This document shows, in pieces, positions 1-10,403 of a DNA stretch of 64,000 nt (the stretch's first letter is position 1; every line of letters begins with the position of its first letter). The DNA comes from Ideonella sp. Lineage in GTDB: Bacteria > Pseudomonadota > Gammaproteobacteria > Burkholderiales > Burkholderiaceae_C. The notes under the pieces are model-generated. The model did no database searches, was not told the DNA's origin, and saw only the letters and a program-made list of their open reading frames with translations. The stretch lies in contig NZ_JADJDO010000009.1 in NCBI RefSeq assembly GCF_016702655.1, positions 62,001-126,000 on the forward strand, given 5' to 3'. Made by a program: the position numbers and the translations under genes.

Positions 1-1204
1 TTTCCTTGAAAGGCGCCTGGGTCAGGGCGACGGCTGCCAGCGGAACGACGGCCGCCAGCACCAGCGGAACGACACTTTCCATCGTAACCGGCAGCGGGCG
101 CATGCCCTTGACGAGTTCGTAGCCGGCCGCAAGGTCCGCGAGCGAGGACACATCGGGCGAGCCGAGCGGGCTTGGCTCGCGTTCCGGTGGAGCAACCTCC
201 AGCCACCTCGCCTCGAACGCCAGGTTGTGCTCGCTCGCGAGCGCACCGTAGCGGCTCAGTCCGCGTTGCTTGAGCGCCTTGAGCACGGGTGCAAAGGCCA
301 GCAAGGGCAGGACGAAGGCCACGCTGAAGAACACGACCATCCCGAGCAGCGCGAACTTGAAGCTCATCAGGCTCGCCCCTGCGTAGACGACGTGCTTGAG
401 CACCCCGGCCGCGGCCACGCTGCTGAGTGCGAACACGAACAGCACATAGCTCTTCGGGTATTGGCCGACGAAGGCCAGGCCCCCGCAACGATCCGGATGC
501 GTGGCGACGAGGCGCAGGTCGCAGCCCGTGATGTCGCGCAGCAGCCTGCCCCAGACGACGAAGCGCCACAGCCAGCGGCCGAGCAGGAACCAGAACAGTG
601 GCAACGCGACGAGCACGGCCCACCACCCGGCCAGCGTGAGCACCAGCGAACCGTCCTGCATCTGGCCGGCCCAGGTTCCGCCGTCGACACGCGCCGCGTT
701 GCGTGCGATCCAGGTGTAGGCCAACAGGTAGGCAGCGGCGAGGATCGCGCCTTCCGCGAGGCGGGATTCGGTGCGCCACTCCATCGCCCGCCTGGCCTGA
801 ACAAAGGACTCGCGCGCAGACTCGGGCACGATGCCGAAGGCAGCGAATTGCCCCAGCAGCCAGGCCATGCGCTGATCGGAGGTCTGCTCCATCAGAACGA
901 ATGCGGCAATCGAAATGACGAACGCGTAGACACTGAAGTAGAACACGATGGCGCGCGCGTGGTGTTCGTTGAGCGCGAAGCCCTGAAGCGCGGCCAGCAG
1001 CAGCGCAGGGAGCCACGCGATTGCCGTGAACGTCAGCCCGCGCGGCAGCGCCCGCAGATCGGTGTCGGACATCAGGCCGAGGCGGCGCTGCAACCGATAG
1101 AACGGCCCGAGCCGGTTGAACGAAAAGGGTGCCGACGCGCTCGGGCCATGGCCCACGGCCTCGGGCCGGCCTTTGGTGGCAGACTCGCGCCGATCAGAAT
1201 GCAT
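1..1204 (-). CDS. integral membrane protein, C-terminus cut by window edge
   Basis: About 401 codons are visible, from ATG at 1204 to the left edge with no stop. Residues from about 60 onward form several hydrophobic segments separated by basic loops, so this is a polytopic inner-membrane protein. I do not recognise the family; a loop reads GGLAFVGQYPKSY. The start overlaps the last 11 bases of the upstream autotransporter gene in another frame, so translation is probably coupled and this is the distal gene seen of the sulfatase operon. A long open frame on the opposite strand (227-1456) is charged and Gln-rich and is a shadow of this gene. Confidence 0.7.
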   Translation of the reverse strand, partial: MHSDRRESATKGRPEAVGHGPSASAPFSFNRLGPFYRLQRRLGLMSDTDLRALPRGLTFTAIAWLPALLLAALQGFALNEHHARAIVFYFSVYAFVISIAAFVLMEQTSDQRMAWLLGQFAAFGIVPESARESFVQARRAMEWRTESRLAEGAILAAAYLLAYTWIARNAARVDGGTWAGQMQDGSLVLTLAGWWAVLVALPLFWFLLGRWLWRFVVWGRLLRDITGCDLRLVATHPDRCGGLAFVGQYPKSYVLFVFALSSVAAAGVLKHVVYAGASLMSFKFALLGMVVFFSVAFVLPLLAFAPVLKALKQRGLSRYGALASEHNLAFEARWLEVAPPEREPSPLGSPDVSSLADLAAGYELVKGMRPLPVTMESVVPLVLAAVVPLAAVALTQAPFKE

Positions 1205-3911
1205 GCGAGACATACAACCTCAGCTCCCAGATGTCGAGCCCGGACTGACCCAGGCTCAGGTAGCCGGCCTCTGCTTCGATCATGGTGGCCCGATTGGCGA
1301 GCGCCCGCGCGCCGACGCGCAGGGATCCGCCCCACGGACCGGTCTCCGCCATCGACAAGTCTCCTGCCAGGACCTCGCCTTCGTTCGGGCGCGCGAACTC
1401 GTAGCGCACTGCCAGACGCGCATAGGGCGCGACGACGCCACCGCCCGGCAGCGTGAACGCCCGCGTGACTTCGGACGAGGCTTCGGCCACGCCGTAATTC
1501 GAGCTCGCCGTCGGCATCGCCAGGCTGACGGACTGCCCCGCCACGTTGCCGCTCAATGTGTAGCCGCCGCTGCTCAGATGCGCGTAGTAGACGGACAACC
1601 TCGGTCGCACCAGAGTGCGGTCGAATTCATACTGGCCATTGGCGTTGGCCGTGAACGTCGTGCGATCGGACTGGTAGTTGCCTTGCAGCACGTCGACCTG
1701 CGTGTCAGTCTGGTCGCGCCCCCAGGCGATCGCCGCGTCGGCCGCCCAGTGGTCCGACAGCCGGTACGCGACGTAGGGCCCGACCACGAAGCCCCGGGTC
1801 TGGCTGGTCAGGGTGCCGCCAAAACTGTCGCTGTCGCTGCGGCCGAGCGAGAGGCTCAGCCCCGCAACGAAGTTGGCACCGAAACGTCGATCCGCCCCCA
1901 GTGTCACGCCGCCGGTGCGGTAGTCGAGATCGAGACCGTTGCGACGATCCTCGCTGCCGATGTAGTGCAGATCGACCCAGCCGTTCCAGAGTGATTCGAC
2001 CACCAGGTCCCGCCCTTCGGTCAGCGGGACGATGGTGCCTGCCGGCGTCGGCGCTGCTGCACGCAACTGCGACTCGCCACAGTCCGCCGGTCGGACTTGT
2101 GCCGACCCGGTGGTGGACCGGTCGGGCTGGCCGGCCCCGCAATTCACTTGCGGGCCAGCCGCGACCCGAGTTCCCTCAACTGGTGGCACCACGGTGCCGA
2201 TGGGAGGAATCACAGTGCCAGGAACCGTCGGCCTCACGCCGGTCGGCGGGGGGGCGGGGGCGTCACTGCACCGGGGGGGGCCGCGGGGGGGGGGGGGTCG
2301 GGGCGTCACTGCGCCGGGCCGGGGGACCCAGGTGTGGACCGATCGGCGGCGGCAGCGTGGCGATCGGCGGCGTGACTGCGCCGGGCACAGTCGGTGTGAT
2401 GCCGGTCGACGGCGGCAGCGTCGCGATCGGTGGCGTCACTGCGCCGGGCACCGTCGGCGTCACCCCGGTCGGCGGTGGCAGCGTGGCGATCGGCGGCGTC
2501 ACTGCGCCAGGCTGGGTGTCAGGACCGGGGCGTCAGGCCGGGGGCGGCGGACGTCGCGGCACCGGGCATCGTCGGTGTGAGTCCGCTCGGCGGCGGCAGC
2601 GTCGCGATCGGCGGCGTCACTGCGCCAGGCACCGTGGGTGTCACCCCGGTCGGCGGTGGCAGCGTGGCGATCGGCGGCGTCACGGCACCTGGCACAGTCG
2701 GCGTCAATCCGGTCGGCGGCGGCAAGGTCGCAATGGGCGGCGTCACTGCGCCAGGCACGGTCGGTGTGAGGCCCGTTGGTGGTGGCAACTTCGCTCGGCG
2801 GTGGCGGAGCGTGGCGATCGGCGGCGTGACCACGCCAGGCACCGTGGGTGTGAGACCGCTCGGCGGCGGCAGCGTCGCGATCGGCGGCGTGACCGCGCCG
2901 GGCACAGTCGGCGTCACACCAGTCGGTGGTGGCAGCGTCGCGATCGGTGGCCTGACCGCGCCAGGCACCGTGGGTGTGAGACCGCTTGGCGGCGGCAAGG
3001 GCGTCGGGCGATCGGGGCGTCACTGCGCCGGGGCACCGTGCGGCGAGACCGGGCTCGGTGGCGGCAGCGCGGGGCGCGGCGGCAAGGTCGCGATCGGCGG
3101 CGTCACTGCGCCCGGCACAGTCGGTGTGAGTCCGGTCGGCGGCGGCAGCGTCGCGATCGGCGGTGTCACCGCGCCGGGCACCGTGGGCGTGAGACCGCTC
3201 GGCGGTGGCAGCGTCGCGATCGGCGGTGTCACCGCGCCGGGCACGGTCGGGGTGAGTCCCGTCGGCGGCGGCAACGTCGCGATCGGCGGCGTCACCGCGC
3301 CGGGCACCGTGGGCGTGAGACCGCTCGGTGGTGGCAGCGTTGCGATCGGCGGCGTCACCGCGCCGGGCATCGTCGGTGTGAGTCCGCTCGGCGGCGGCAA
3401 CGTCGCGATCGGCGGCGTCACGGCGCCGGGAATGCCGGGCATGAGCCCCGTCACGGGCGGCAAGAGGCCGATCGGCGGGAACGAAGGGATTCCGCCTGGG
3501 AAGACGAATCCTCCCTTCTGGTTTCTGCGTGTCGAGCAGGCACGGTTTGCCACCGTCGGTGGCGTAGAGCTTGTGCGTGTCGCCGTTGCCGTTCGAGACA
3601 TCGGGCGAGGTCGAGACGCGCAGGCCGCGGCGCTGCCTTGACCACGCGTCGACGGTCTGGCTTCCCTTGGCCGACTCCAGTGCGAACTGGCCGGGCGAGG
3701 TCGCCGACAGCCAGACCGATCGCTTGCCATCGTTGGTGACGCCCAGGTAGCGCAGGTTACCGCCCGCGTCGCAGCTCTTCGCCGCCGCGAGGCCCGGCAC
3801 GGCGCCGATGCTGCAGACCATCAGCATCGCGCATGCGACGCCGACGCGCGCCGCCCCCGGGTTCGAAGCTGCTGCGAGTCGGTCGCCGATGGAGGCCCGT
3901 GACGTCGTCAT
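1194..3911 (-). CDS. autotransporter with Pro/Thr repeat passenger, frameshifted as assembled
   Basis: Start ATG at 3911, five bases before the sulfatase stop codon. Residues 1-45 form a signal peptide. A globular part of about 90 residues follows (motifs RYLGVTNDGKRSVWL and DGGKPCLLDTQ), then about 1.2 kb of 63-bp repeats with the core TPPIATLPPP. The last 280 residues are an autotransporter beta-barrel ending in YVSHAF with a terminal aromatic residue, so the product should be surface-exposed or secreted. The reading frame is lost at least four times: near the CCC at 3513-3515 (one extra base), in irregular repeats near 3000-3090 and 2510-2545, and in the G-rich 2263-2310 segment. Homopolymer and repeat context suggests sequencing error, but a pseudogene cannot be excluded. 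Confidence 0.75.
2240..3460 (-). repeat. tandem 63-bp coding repeats, about 19 copies
   Basis: The DNA repeats with a 63-bp period (for example, the GCGATCGGCGGCGTCAC word recurs at 3343 and 3406). Each unit encodes 21 residues with the core TPPIATLPPP followed by TG(V/L)TPTVPGAV. Variant positions alternate Thr-Gly-Val and Ser-Gly-Leu. There are no unique spacers, so it is not a CRISPR array. Copies around 2270-2310, 2510-2545, 2780-2815 and 3000-3090 are irregular and carry extra G bases. Confidence 0.9.
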
Positions 3912-3915
3912 CGTC

Positions 3916-6301
3916 CTAGGGCTTGGCCAGCGTCACCTGCACGCTCCCGATCCGGCCGTCGAACCTGAACGGCCGGCGCTCGAAGTAGTCGACCGACACG
4001 GTCGAGCCGAGGTCGACACCGACATCGAAGGTCTCGCTCGCCGAGAACGCGCCGGGCACCGTTCGCTTGACCGTCGTGCGCGCCACTTCCTGGCCGTCGA
4101 CCTTGAGCACCACGTCGGCCGGCGACAGCGGCTGGGCGCTCGCCAGCGTGGTCACGACTTCGACGCGGTGCTTGCCGGCGGCCACCTTGCCGGCTGAACG
4201 TGCGATGGCGCGCTCGATGATCATGCCGTTGTACTCGTAGACGAGCTGGCCCTTGTCCATGTACAGCGCGAGCCCGCCGCCCGAGCCACCGAGCGCGTAC
4301 AGCACGCCGGACGCGGCGTCGCCGAACTCCGCGTCGATGACGACCGTGTTGCTCTCGCGGCCGATGCCGGGCGCCGTGAACTCGGGCATGCGCACCGTCG
4401 TCGCGTCGAACTGCCAGCTCGTGTACGGCGACTTGATGCGGTCTTCCGGATGCAGGCGCAGCCAGATGCCGGCGCCGAGCGGATAGACCCGGTTGGCCTT
4501 CGCCTGCGCATCGAACGTCTTCTGCAGTTGCGCCAGCCGCTTCGGATCCCTGGCGGCAAGGTCGGTCGCCTCGGAGAAGTCCTTCGTGATGTCGTAGAGC
4601 TCCCACTGGTCCTTCGCCGAGTCCCATTCCGCGAGGCCCGGCGCGCCAGGCAGCCACGGCACGAGCGGGCCGAAGGTGGCCGCGACATAACCGTCCTCGT
4701 AGATCGCGCGGCTGCCGTTGTTGTCGAAGTACTGCACCTTCTTGCGCGTCGGCGCCTTCGCGCCGGCGAAGGTGTAGGCGAGGCTGGTGCCGTCGATCGG
4801 GTCCTGCCTGAACCCGTCGACGACCTGCGGCGCCTTGATGCCCAGCACCTCGTAGAGCGTCGGCACGATGTCGTTGACGTGCGAGAACTGCGCGCGCGGC
4901 GTGCGGTCGGGCTGGATGCCCTTGGGCCAGGAGATCACCATCGGGTTGCGCGTGCCGCCGAAGTGCGAGGCCACCAGCTTGGTGTGCCGGAACGGCGTGT
5001 TGCCGGCCCAGGCCCAGCCGGCGTGGTACATGCTGTCGGTCTTGCCGGTGCCGAGCGCGTCGAGGCCGCCGATGCGCTCCAGCGCCGCGAGTTGCTGCTC
5101 GACGGTGTTGGGGATGCCATTCTGCGCCAGCAGTTCGCTGATCGTGCCGTTCTGGCCCTCCGCGCTGGCGCCGTTGTCGCCGTAGATGTAGATGACGATC
5201 GTGTTGTCGCGGATGCCCTGGCGCTCGAGCTCGTCGATCAGCCGGCCGGCCTGGACGTCGACGTGCTCGACGAAGCCGGCGAAGATCTCCATCAGCCGGC
5301 GCTGGAACGGGCGCTGCGCCTCCGGGATGCTGCTCCAGGCGGGCATCGACTCCGCGCGGCGTGAGGATCGTGTCGGCCGGAATCCAGCCGAGCTGCTTCT
5401 GGCGCGCGAAGACGCGCTCGCGGTAGGCGTCCCAGCCATCCTCGAACTTGCCCTTGTACTTGTCGGCCCACTCCTTGTGGATCTGATGCGGCCCGTGCCC
5501 GGCGCCGGGCGCCCAGTAGAGGAAGAACGGCTTGTCGGGCGCGAAGGCCTGGCGCCGGCGCAGCCAGTCGACGCCGCGTTGCGCCAGGTCCTCGCTCAGG
5601 TGGTAGGTCGGGTCGTGCGGCGGTTCGATGGCGTTGGTGTTCTCGACCAGGCGCGGCTCCCACTGCGAGGTCTCGCCGGCGAGAAAGCCGTAGAAGTAGT
5701 CGAAGCCGTGGCCGGTGGGCCAGCGGTCAAAGGGGCCCATCGCGGTCGTCTGGTCGGCCGGCGTGTTGTGCCACTTGCCGATCGCGGCGGTCTTGTAGCC
5801 GTAGTCGCGCAGCACCTCGGCAATGGTGGCCGAGGTCTTGGGGATCACGCCGGTGTAGCCGTCCCAGTCCACCGCGCGCTCGGCGATGGTGCCGTTGCCC
5901 ACGCGCTGGTGGTTGCGCCCGGTGAGCAGCGCGGCGCGCGTCGGCGAGCAGATCGCCGTGGTGTGGAAGGTGTTGTAGGCGATGCCCTGGTCGGCCAGCC
6001 GGCTGAGCGTGGGCGTGCGCACCTCGCCGCCGAAGGTGGCCGCCTGGCCGAAGCCGACGTCGTCGAGCAGGATGATCAGCACGTTCGGCGCGCCGGGCTT
6101 CAAGTGCTGCGGCGCGGCGCGGCGCACGTGCTTCGAGTCCTGCAGGCGCGGCTTGGCGACACTGGCCGAGGGCACCGGCGGGAACGGCAGGACCGAGCCG
6201 TCCGCAGGCGCGGCGGACTTGTCGGCAGCATGCGCCGGCAGGCCGGCCAGGGCGCCCGCGCACAGGACGAGGGCCGCGCTCAGGCGATGCAGGCGTGTCA
6301 T
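3916..6301 (-). CDS. arylsulfatase (type I, formylglycine), one frameshift
   Basis: Hydrolyses sulfate esters; a signal peptide (residues 1-25, cleavage after AHA) sends it to the periplasm. The metal-site start reads NVLIILLDDVGFG. The formylglycine motif CSPTRAALLTGR has Cys118 as the residue to be modified, and GKWH follows. The C-terminal beta-rich half continues in another frame to the stop at 3916, giving about 795 residues, like the intact paralogue at 8004-10376. The frame changes near 5350 after ILTPR; alignment with the paralogue suggests two missing bases in a CG repeat. It is the fifth-from-upstream of a tight minus-strand series, 7 bp after the DUF2541-like gene. No sulfatase-maturing enzyme is visible in the window. 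Confidence 0.88.
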
Positions 6302-6308
6302 GGCAGCC

Positions 6309-6794
6309 TCACTTCATCCCGAACACGGTCACGTCGGCCTTGCCCTTGAGGAAGCCCTGCGTGTCGTACCAGAAGTCGATCCGGCGCAGGCTGCGCTTGC
6401 CGATGCCGCGCAGGTCGATCACGCGACTCTCGCCGCCTTGGGGGATGTCCTGTCGGATCTCGATGTTGTCGGGCGCCCCGTTGTCGTAGGTCACGACCAT
6501 GCGCTGCATGTTCAGCGGCGCGTCGGTGACCTTGAACTTGATCTTGCGGAAGTTGTCGTAGGGCCCCTGGACGATGATCGTGTCGTGGTCCTGCCCGTGG
6601 TCGGCATGGGTCTGGCCGATGAGGCGCCAGCTGCCTGCCGCGCCGGCGTTCGGATGAACGACCTTCTGCGCGTGCGCAATGCCGTGCGGCAGCAGCGCCG
6701 CTACCAACACGGACGACGACAGCGTCACGCCGGCGGCGCGCCGCGTCACGGGCCGCGACAGGGCGGCGGTATGGAGCTTCAAGGCGGTGGCCAT
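6309..6794 (-). CDS. exported DUF2541-like protein
   Basis: 161 residues. ATG at 6794 is chosen because the following 40 residues form a signal peptide ending IAHAQ; the open frame continues upstream without a plausible start. The mature domain of about 115 residues contains GSWRLIGQTHADHGQDHDTI and a basic-hydrophobic strand pattern (FRKIKFKV, RRIDFWYDT) resembling the small periplasmic DUF2541/YaaI family. That assignment is from memory of the fold pattern and is tentative. It sits between a small secreted protein and sulfatase 1, 7 bp from the latter, so it is probably part of the sulfatase operon. Function unknown. Confidence 0.7.
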   Translation of the reverse strand: MATALKLHTAALSRPVTRRAAGVTLSSSVLVAALLPHGIAHAQKVVHPNAGAAGSWRLIGQTHADHGQDHDTIIVQGPYDNFRKIKFKVTDAPLNMQRMVVTYDNGAPDNIEIRQDIPQGGESRVIDLRGIGKRSLRRIDFWYDTQGFLKGKADVTVFGMK

Positions 6795-6805
6795 GGCGAT
6801 GTCCT

Positions 6806-7096
6806 TTACTGGGTGATCCTGGATGCCGAGTCCTTGACCTTCTCGGCCGGCCCGTCCTTCTTGTCCTTCGTCTTCTCGAGCGGTCCCTTGTCCTCGACGC
6901 CGGCAGCCTTCTTGCCCGAGTCCTTGGCGGCCTCCTTCGCGCCGCACCGCCCGCCGACGCCGACGGTGGACTTCGCAGCCGCGCTCTTGGCGGCCTTCTC
7001 GGCCGTGCAGTCGGGGTCGGCGATGCCGGCAAAGGCGACGGAGTACAGGAGCGCGCAGGCGACGACGGCCAGGCTCGACGAGGGGCTGAATCTCAT
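6806..7096 (-). CDS. small secreted Lys/Ala-rich protein
   Basis: 96 residues with a clear signal peptide (about 1-23, ending AFAG). Two cysteines follow (ADPDC, GGRCG), then a charged low-complexity tail rich in Lys, Asp, Glu and Ala (DKGPLEKTKDKKDGPAEK). No family recognised. It lies 11 bp upstream of the DUF2541-like gene and 28 bp downstream of the SBF transporter, so it is likely co-transcribed with both sulfatases. Confidence 0.6.
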   Translation of the reverse strand: MRFSPSSSLAVVACALLYSVAFAGIADPDCTAEKAAKSAAAKSTVGVGGRCGAKEAAKDSGKKAAGVEDKGPLEKTKDKKDGPAEKVKDSASRITQ

Positions 7097-7124
7097 GATT
7101 GGTTTCTCGCTAGGGTGTTGCGGT

Positions 7125-7967
7125 TCAAACGGAAGCAGCGGCCGACACGCGGCGGCGCCAGCGCAGGTAGGGCAGCGTCACGACGGCAGAGGCGACGATG
7201 TAGACCGCCAGGATCGCCGCGGTGCGCGGGCCGGGCAGCGATGCCGCGACCAGCACGGCAACGCCGAGGTGGCGCGACGCGCAGGCCACGGCAAGCGCGG
7301 TGCGGTCGTCGGCGCCCGGCCCGCCCATCAGGTGACCCGCCGCGAGGGCGAGCGCGACCAGCGCCATCAACGCGAAGACGCCGCCATAGTTGGCCACGAT
7401 CAGCACGTCCCAGTGCAGTGCCAGCAACAGCAATGCACAGGCCGTGAGCACCATGCCGGCCAGGCCGATCAGGCGCGTGGCCCAGCGCGCCGCGAAGCCG
7501 GGCGCCGCGCGGCGCAGCGCCATGCCCACCGCGAGCGGCAACAGGAAGGACTTGGCCAGCAGCCACGCGACGTCGCCGGCGCTCAGCTCCAGCGGCGTGC
7601 GAAAGAAAGGCCCGAGCAGCGCCAGCCAGGCTGGCACGACGACGATCGCGAGCAGCGAGGACAGCAGCACCAGGCTGAAGGTGTAGGCGCCGTCGCCGAT
7701 GCGCAGCAGCTTGCGCGGCAGGAGCGGCGCGCCGGCCGAGGCGGCGAGCACCAGCAGGCCGAGTTCCACGCCGGGCGCCAGGTCCATCCAGCCGACGAGC
7801 GCGAGCGCGGCCAGCGGCACCAGCACGTACATCGCCAGCAGCGAACGCAGCAAGAGCCCCGGCCGGCGCACGAGGAACAGCGCGTCGTCCGCCGTCGAGT
7901 CCAGCCCGATGGCGAAGATGATCAGGCCGACGCAGGCCTTGAGCAGCAGGAGCAGGATGGCGGTCAT
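7125..7967 (-). CDS. bile acid:sodium symporter (SBF) family transporter
   Basis: 280 residues of almost continuous hydrophobic segments, about 8-9 transmembrane helices. The pattern fits the SBF/BASS superfamily: LLLRSLLAMYVLVPLAA early, SAGAPLLPRKLLRIG in the middle, and VACASRHLGVAVLVAA near the C-terminus, which resembles the conserved cross-over helices of BASS carriers. The substrate is not determinable. Its position between two sulfatases suggests uptake or export of a sulfated or desulfated organic anion (inference). It begins 36 bp after the stop of sulfatase 2. Confidence 0.8.
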   Translation of the reverse strand: MTAILLLLLKACVGLIIFAIGLDSTADDALFLVRRPGLLLRSLLAMYVLVPLAALALVGWMDLAPGVELGLLVLAASAGAPLLPRKLLRIGDGAYTFSLVLLSSLLAIVVVPAWLALLGPFFRTPLELSAGDVAWLLAKSFLLPLAVGMALRRAAPGFAARWATRLIGLAGMVLTACALLLLALHWDVLIVANYGGVFALMALVALALAAGHLMGGPGADDRTALAVACASRHLGVAVLVAASLPGPRTAAILAVYIVASAVVTLPYLRWRRRVSAAASV

Positions 7968-8003
7968 CGCAGGCGTCGAAGTCGCGGTCGGGTCGGCGCC
8001 GGC

Positions 8004-10376
8004 CTACTTCTTCAGGTAGACGACCCTCGTCTTCCCGATGCTGCCGTTGAAGGCGAACGGTGCCTGGTCGAAGTAGGCGAGCGACACCGGCGAGCCCATG
8101 TCGCTGCCGATGTCGAAGGTCTCGTTGCCGCCCGTGAAGTGCAGCGACATCGCAGCCGGCACGCGGCCCTGGGCGACGACGTCGCCATTCACCTTGAGGC
8201 TCACGTCCATCGGCCCGCCGATCTTGGCCGCGAGCCTGGACTCGACCTCGATCTTGGCCTTGCCGGTCGGCAGCTTGCCCTTGGCCTGGAGCTTCGTGCG
8301 CTGGATCTCGAACAGGTTGAACTCGTAGTTGAGGACGCCGTCCTTCACGTAGCAGGTGATGCCGCCCGAGAAGCCGGCCAGCGCGTAGAGCACGCCGTTG
8401 GCATTCGCCGGCACGTCCACTTCCATGCTCACCAGGCTGTCGACCTTGCTGAGCTTGGGCGCCGTCGACTCCGGCATCCGCGCCATCGGGCCCTCGAAGG
8501 TCCACTCGCTGAGCAGCGGTGCGGGTGCGTCTTCCGGGTGGTAGAGAGCGGTCGACCAGAGGCCGCCGCCGATCGGCAGGTTCTTGTTCCGCTTCGATTC
8601 CTCGATGAACAGCGCCTTCATCTGCTCGAGCTTGCGCGGCTGGCTGGCCGCGAGGTCGACGGCCTGACTCCAGTCCTCGTTCAGGTTGTAAAGCTCCCAC
8701 TTGTCCGTCAGCGGCGACCACTCCTTGATGCCCTTGGGCACGCCGCCGACCCAGGGTTCACGCGGGCCCGGGGCGCTGGCAAACCAGCCGTCGTGGTAGA
8801 TGCCGCGGCTGGCCATGATGTCGAAGAACTGGGTCTTGCGACGACCCGCGGCGCTCGCGTCGCCGAAGGCATAGGCCATGCTGACGCCGTCGATCGAGTC
8901 CTGCTTGAAGCCATTGACCTCGCGCGGGGGCTTGATCTTGAGCAGTTCGTAGACCGTCGGCGCAACGTCGACGACATGGTGGAACTGCGGCCGCGCCGTC
9001 GCGCTCGCCTTGATGCCCTTGGGCCACGAGATCGCCAGCGGCTGGCGGGTGCCGCCGAAGTACGACCCCATCAGCTTCGTGCCCTGGTACGGCGTGCTGC
9101 CCGCCCAGGCCCAGCCGGCGTGGAACATGTTGTCGGTCTTCGGACCGCCGAGAGCCGCCAGGCCACCCAGCTCGGCGAGCGCCTCGAGGTGCTGCGAGAT
9201 CTTGGTCGGGATGCCGTTCTGCGCGAGCTGCTCGCTGATCGTTCCGTTCTGGCCCTCGGCTGACGAGCCGTTGTCGCCCCAGATGTAGAAGATCAGGGTG
9301 TTGTCCAGCCGCCCCTGGCGTTCGATCTCGGCGATGACGCGGCCGGCGTTGGCGTCGGCATGCTCGGCGAAGCCCGCGAAGATCTCCATCAGCCGCCGCT
9401 GGAACGGCCTCTCGGCCTCCGGGATCGAGTCCCACGACGCGAGCGACGCCGGCCGCGGCGTGAGGCGGGCGTTCTGCGGAATCCAGCCCTTGTCCTTGGC
9501 GCGCTTGAAGACGCGCTCACGGTAGGCGTCCCAGCCGTCGTCGAACTTGCCCTTGTACCGGTCGGCCCACTCGCTCATCACCTGGTGCGGACCATGAGCA
9601 GCGCCCGGTGCCCAGTACATCAGGAACGGCTTGTCCGGGGCATAGGCCTGCTGCTCGCGCAGCCACCGGATGGCGTCCTCGGCGATGTCCTCGGTCAGGT
9701 GGTAGCCCTTGCGATGCAGTTCGTGCGGGCTGACGTAGGTCGTGTTGCGCACCATGGTCGGCTCGTACTGCGACGCCTCGCCGGCCAGGAAGCCGTAGAA
9801 GTACTCGAAGCCGTAGCCGGTCGGCCAATACTCGAACGGCCCCTTGGACGAAATCTGCTCCTCCGGCGTGTTGTGCCACTTGCCCCAGGCACCGGTGTTG
9901 TAGCCGTAGTTCCTGAGGACCTCGGGCAGCGTCGCCGAGGTCTTCGGGATGGTGCCGCTGAAGCCGTCGAAGTCGTTGGCGAGCGCCGCGATCTGGCCGT
10001 TGCCGACGCGCGTGTGGTTGCGCCCTGTGAGCAGCGAGGCGCGCGTCGGCGAGCACATCGCGGTCGAGTGGAAGCGATTGAACGAGATCCCCATGTTCGC
10101 CACGCGGTCCAGCGTCGGCGTGTTGACCTCGCCGCCGTAGGTCGACGGCGTGCCGGCGCCCACGTCGTCCATCAGGATGATGAGGATGTTCGGCGCGCCT
10201 TCGGCCAGGCGCCTGGGCTCGACGCGCTTCTTGTAGGTCGAGGTCTCGATCGTCAGCCCGGCCTTCGAGCCGGATGGCGTGGGCGGGAACGGCAGGACTT
10301 CCTGGGCCGAGGCGCCCATCGCGCACAGCAGGGCCAGGATGGCGCCGCAGAGGGTGAGTGTGGCTTTGAATTGCAT
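8004..10376 (-). CDS. arylsulfatase (type I, formylglycine), intact
   Basis: 790 residues, one open frame. Signal peptide 1-24 (ends GASAQ). Metal-binding start NILIILMDDVGAG; formylglycine motif CSPTRASLLTGRNH with Cys108; GKWHNTP downstream; a C-terminal beta-sandwich region of about 250 residues. It is a close paralogue of the gene at 3916-6301, with long identical stretches such as RRLMEIFAGF and HAGWAWAG, so the pair arose by duplication. The conserved Cys implies post-translational oxidation by a maturase encoded elsewhere. It lies 28 bp downstream of an outer-membrane-type protein gene in the same operon. Confidence 0.95.
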   Translation of the reverse strand: MQFKATLTLCGAILALLCAMGASAQEVLPFPPTPSGSKAGLTIETSTYKKRVEPRRLAEGAPNILIILMDDVGAGTPSTYGGEVNTPTLDRVANMGISFNRFHSTAMCSPTRASLLTGRNHTRVGNGQIAALANDFDGFSGTIPKTSATLPEVLRNYGYNTGAWGKWHNTPEEQISSKGPFEYWPTGYGFEYFYGFLAGEASQYEPTMVRNTTYVSPHELHRKGYHLTEDIAEDAIRWLREQQAYAPDKPFLMYWAPGAAHGPHQVMSEWADRYKGKFDDGWDAYRERVFKRAKDKGWIPQNARLTPRPASLASWDSIPEAERPFQRRLMEIFAGFAEHADANAGRVIAEIERQGRLDNTLIFYIWGDNGSSAEGQNGTISEQLAQNGIPTKISQHLEALAELGGLAALGGPKTDNMFHAGWAWAGSTPYQGTKLMGSYFGGTRQPLAISWPKGIKASATARPQFHHVVDVAPTVYELLKIKPPREVNGFKQDSIDGVSMAYAFGDASAAGRRKTQFFDIMASRGIYHDGWFASAPGPREPWVGGVPKGIKEWSPLTDKWELYNLNEDWSQAVDLAASQPRKLEQMKALFIEESKRNKNLPIGGGLWSTALYHPEDAPAPLLSEWTFEGPMARMPESTAPKLSKVDSLVSMEVDVPANANGVLYALAGFSGGITCYVKDGVLNYEFNLFEIQRTKLQAKGKLPTGKAKIEVESRLAAKIGGPMDVSLKVNGDVVAQGRVPAAMSLHFTGGNETFDIGSDMGSPVSLAYFDQAPFAFNGSIGKTRVVYLKK

Positions 10377-10403
10377 GAGGTGATCTCCCGGGAGGACCGA
10401 TCG

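Noticed and set aside
227..1456. Plus-strand frame of 409 codons at the left edge
   Set aside because: It is the antisense of a membrane-protein frame and of the autotransporter barrel; no signal, domain or ribosome site supports it.
2240..3460. CRISPR-like regular repeats
   Set aside because: The 63-bp units are contiguous, without unique spacers, stay in a coding frame, and encode a Pro/Thr repeat ahead of an autotransporter barrel.
5982..9263. Long plus-strand open frame of about 1,090 codons across the sulfatase region
   Set aside because: It runs opposite four convincing minus-strand genes and has the Gln/Arg/Glu-rich composition of an antisense frame.
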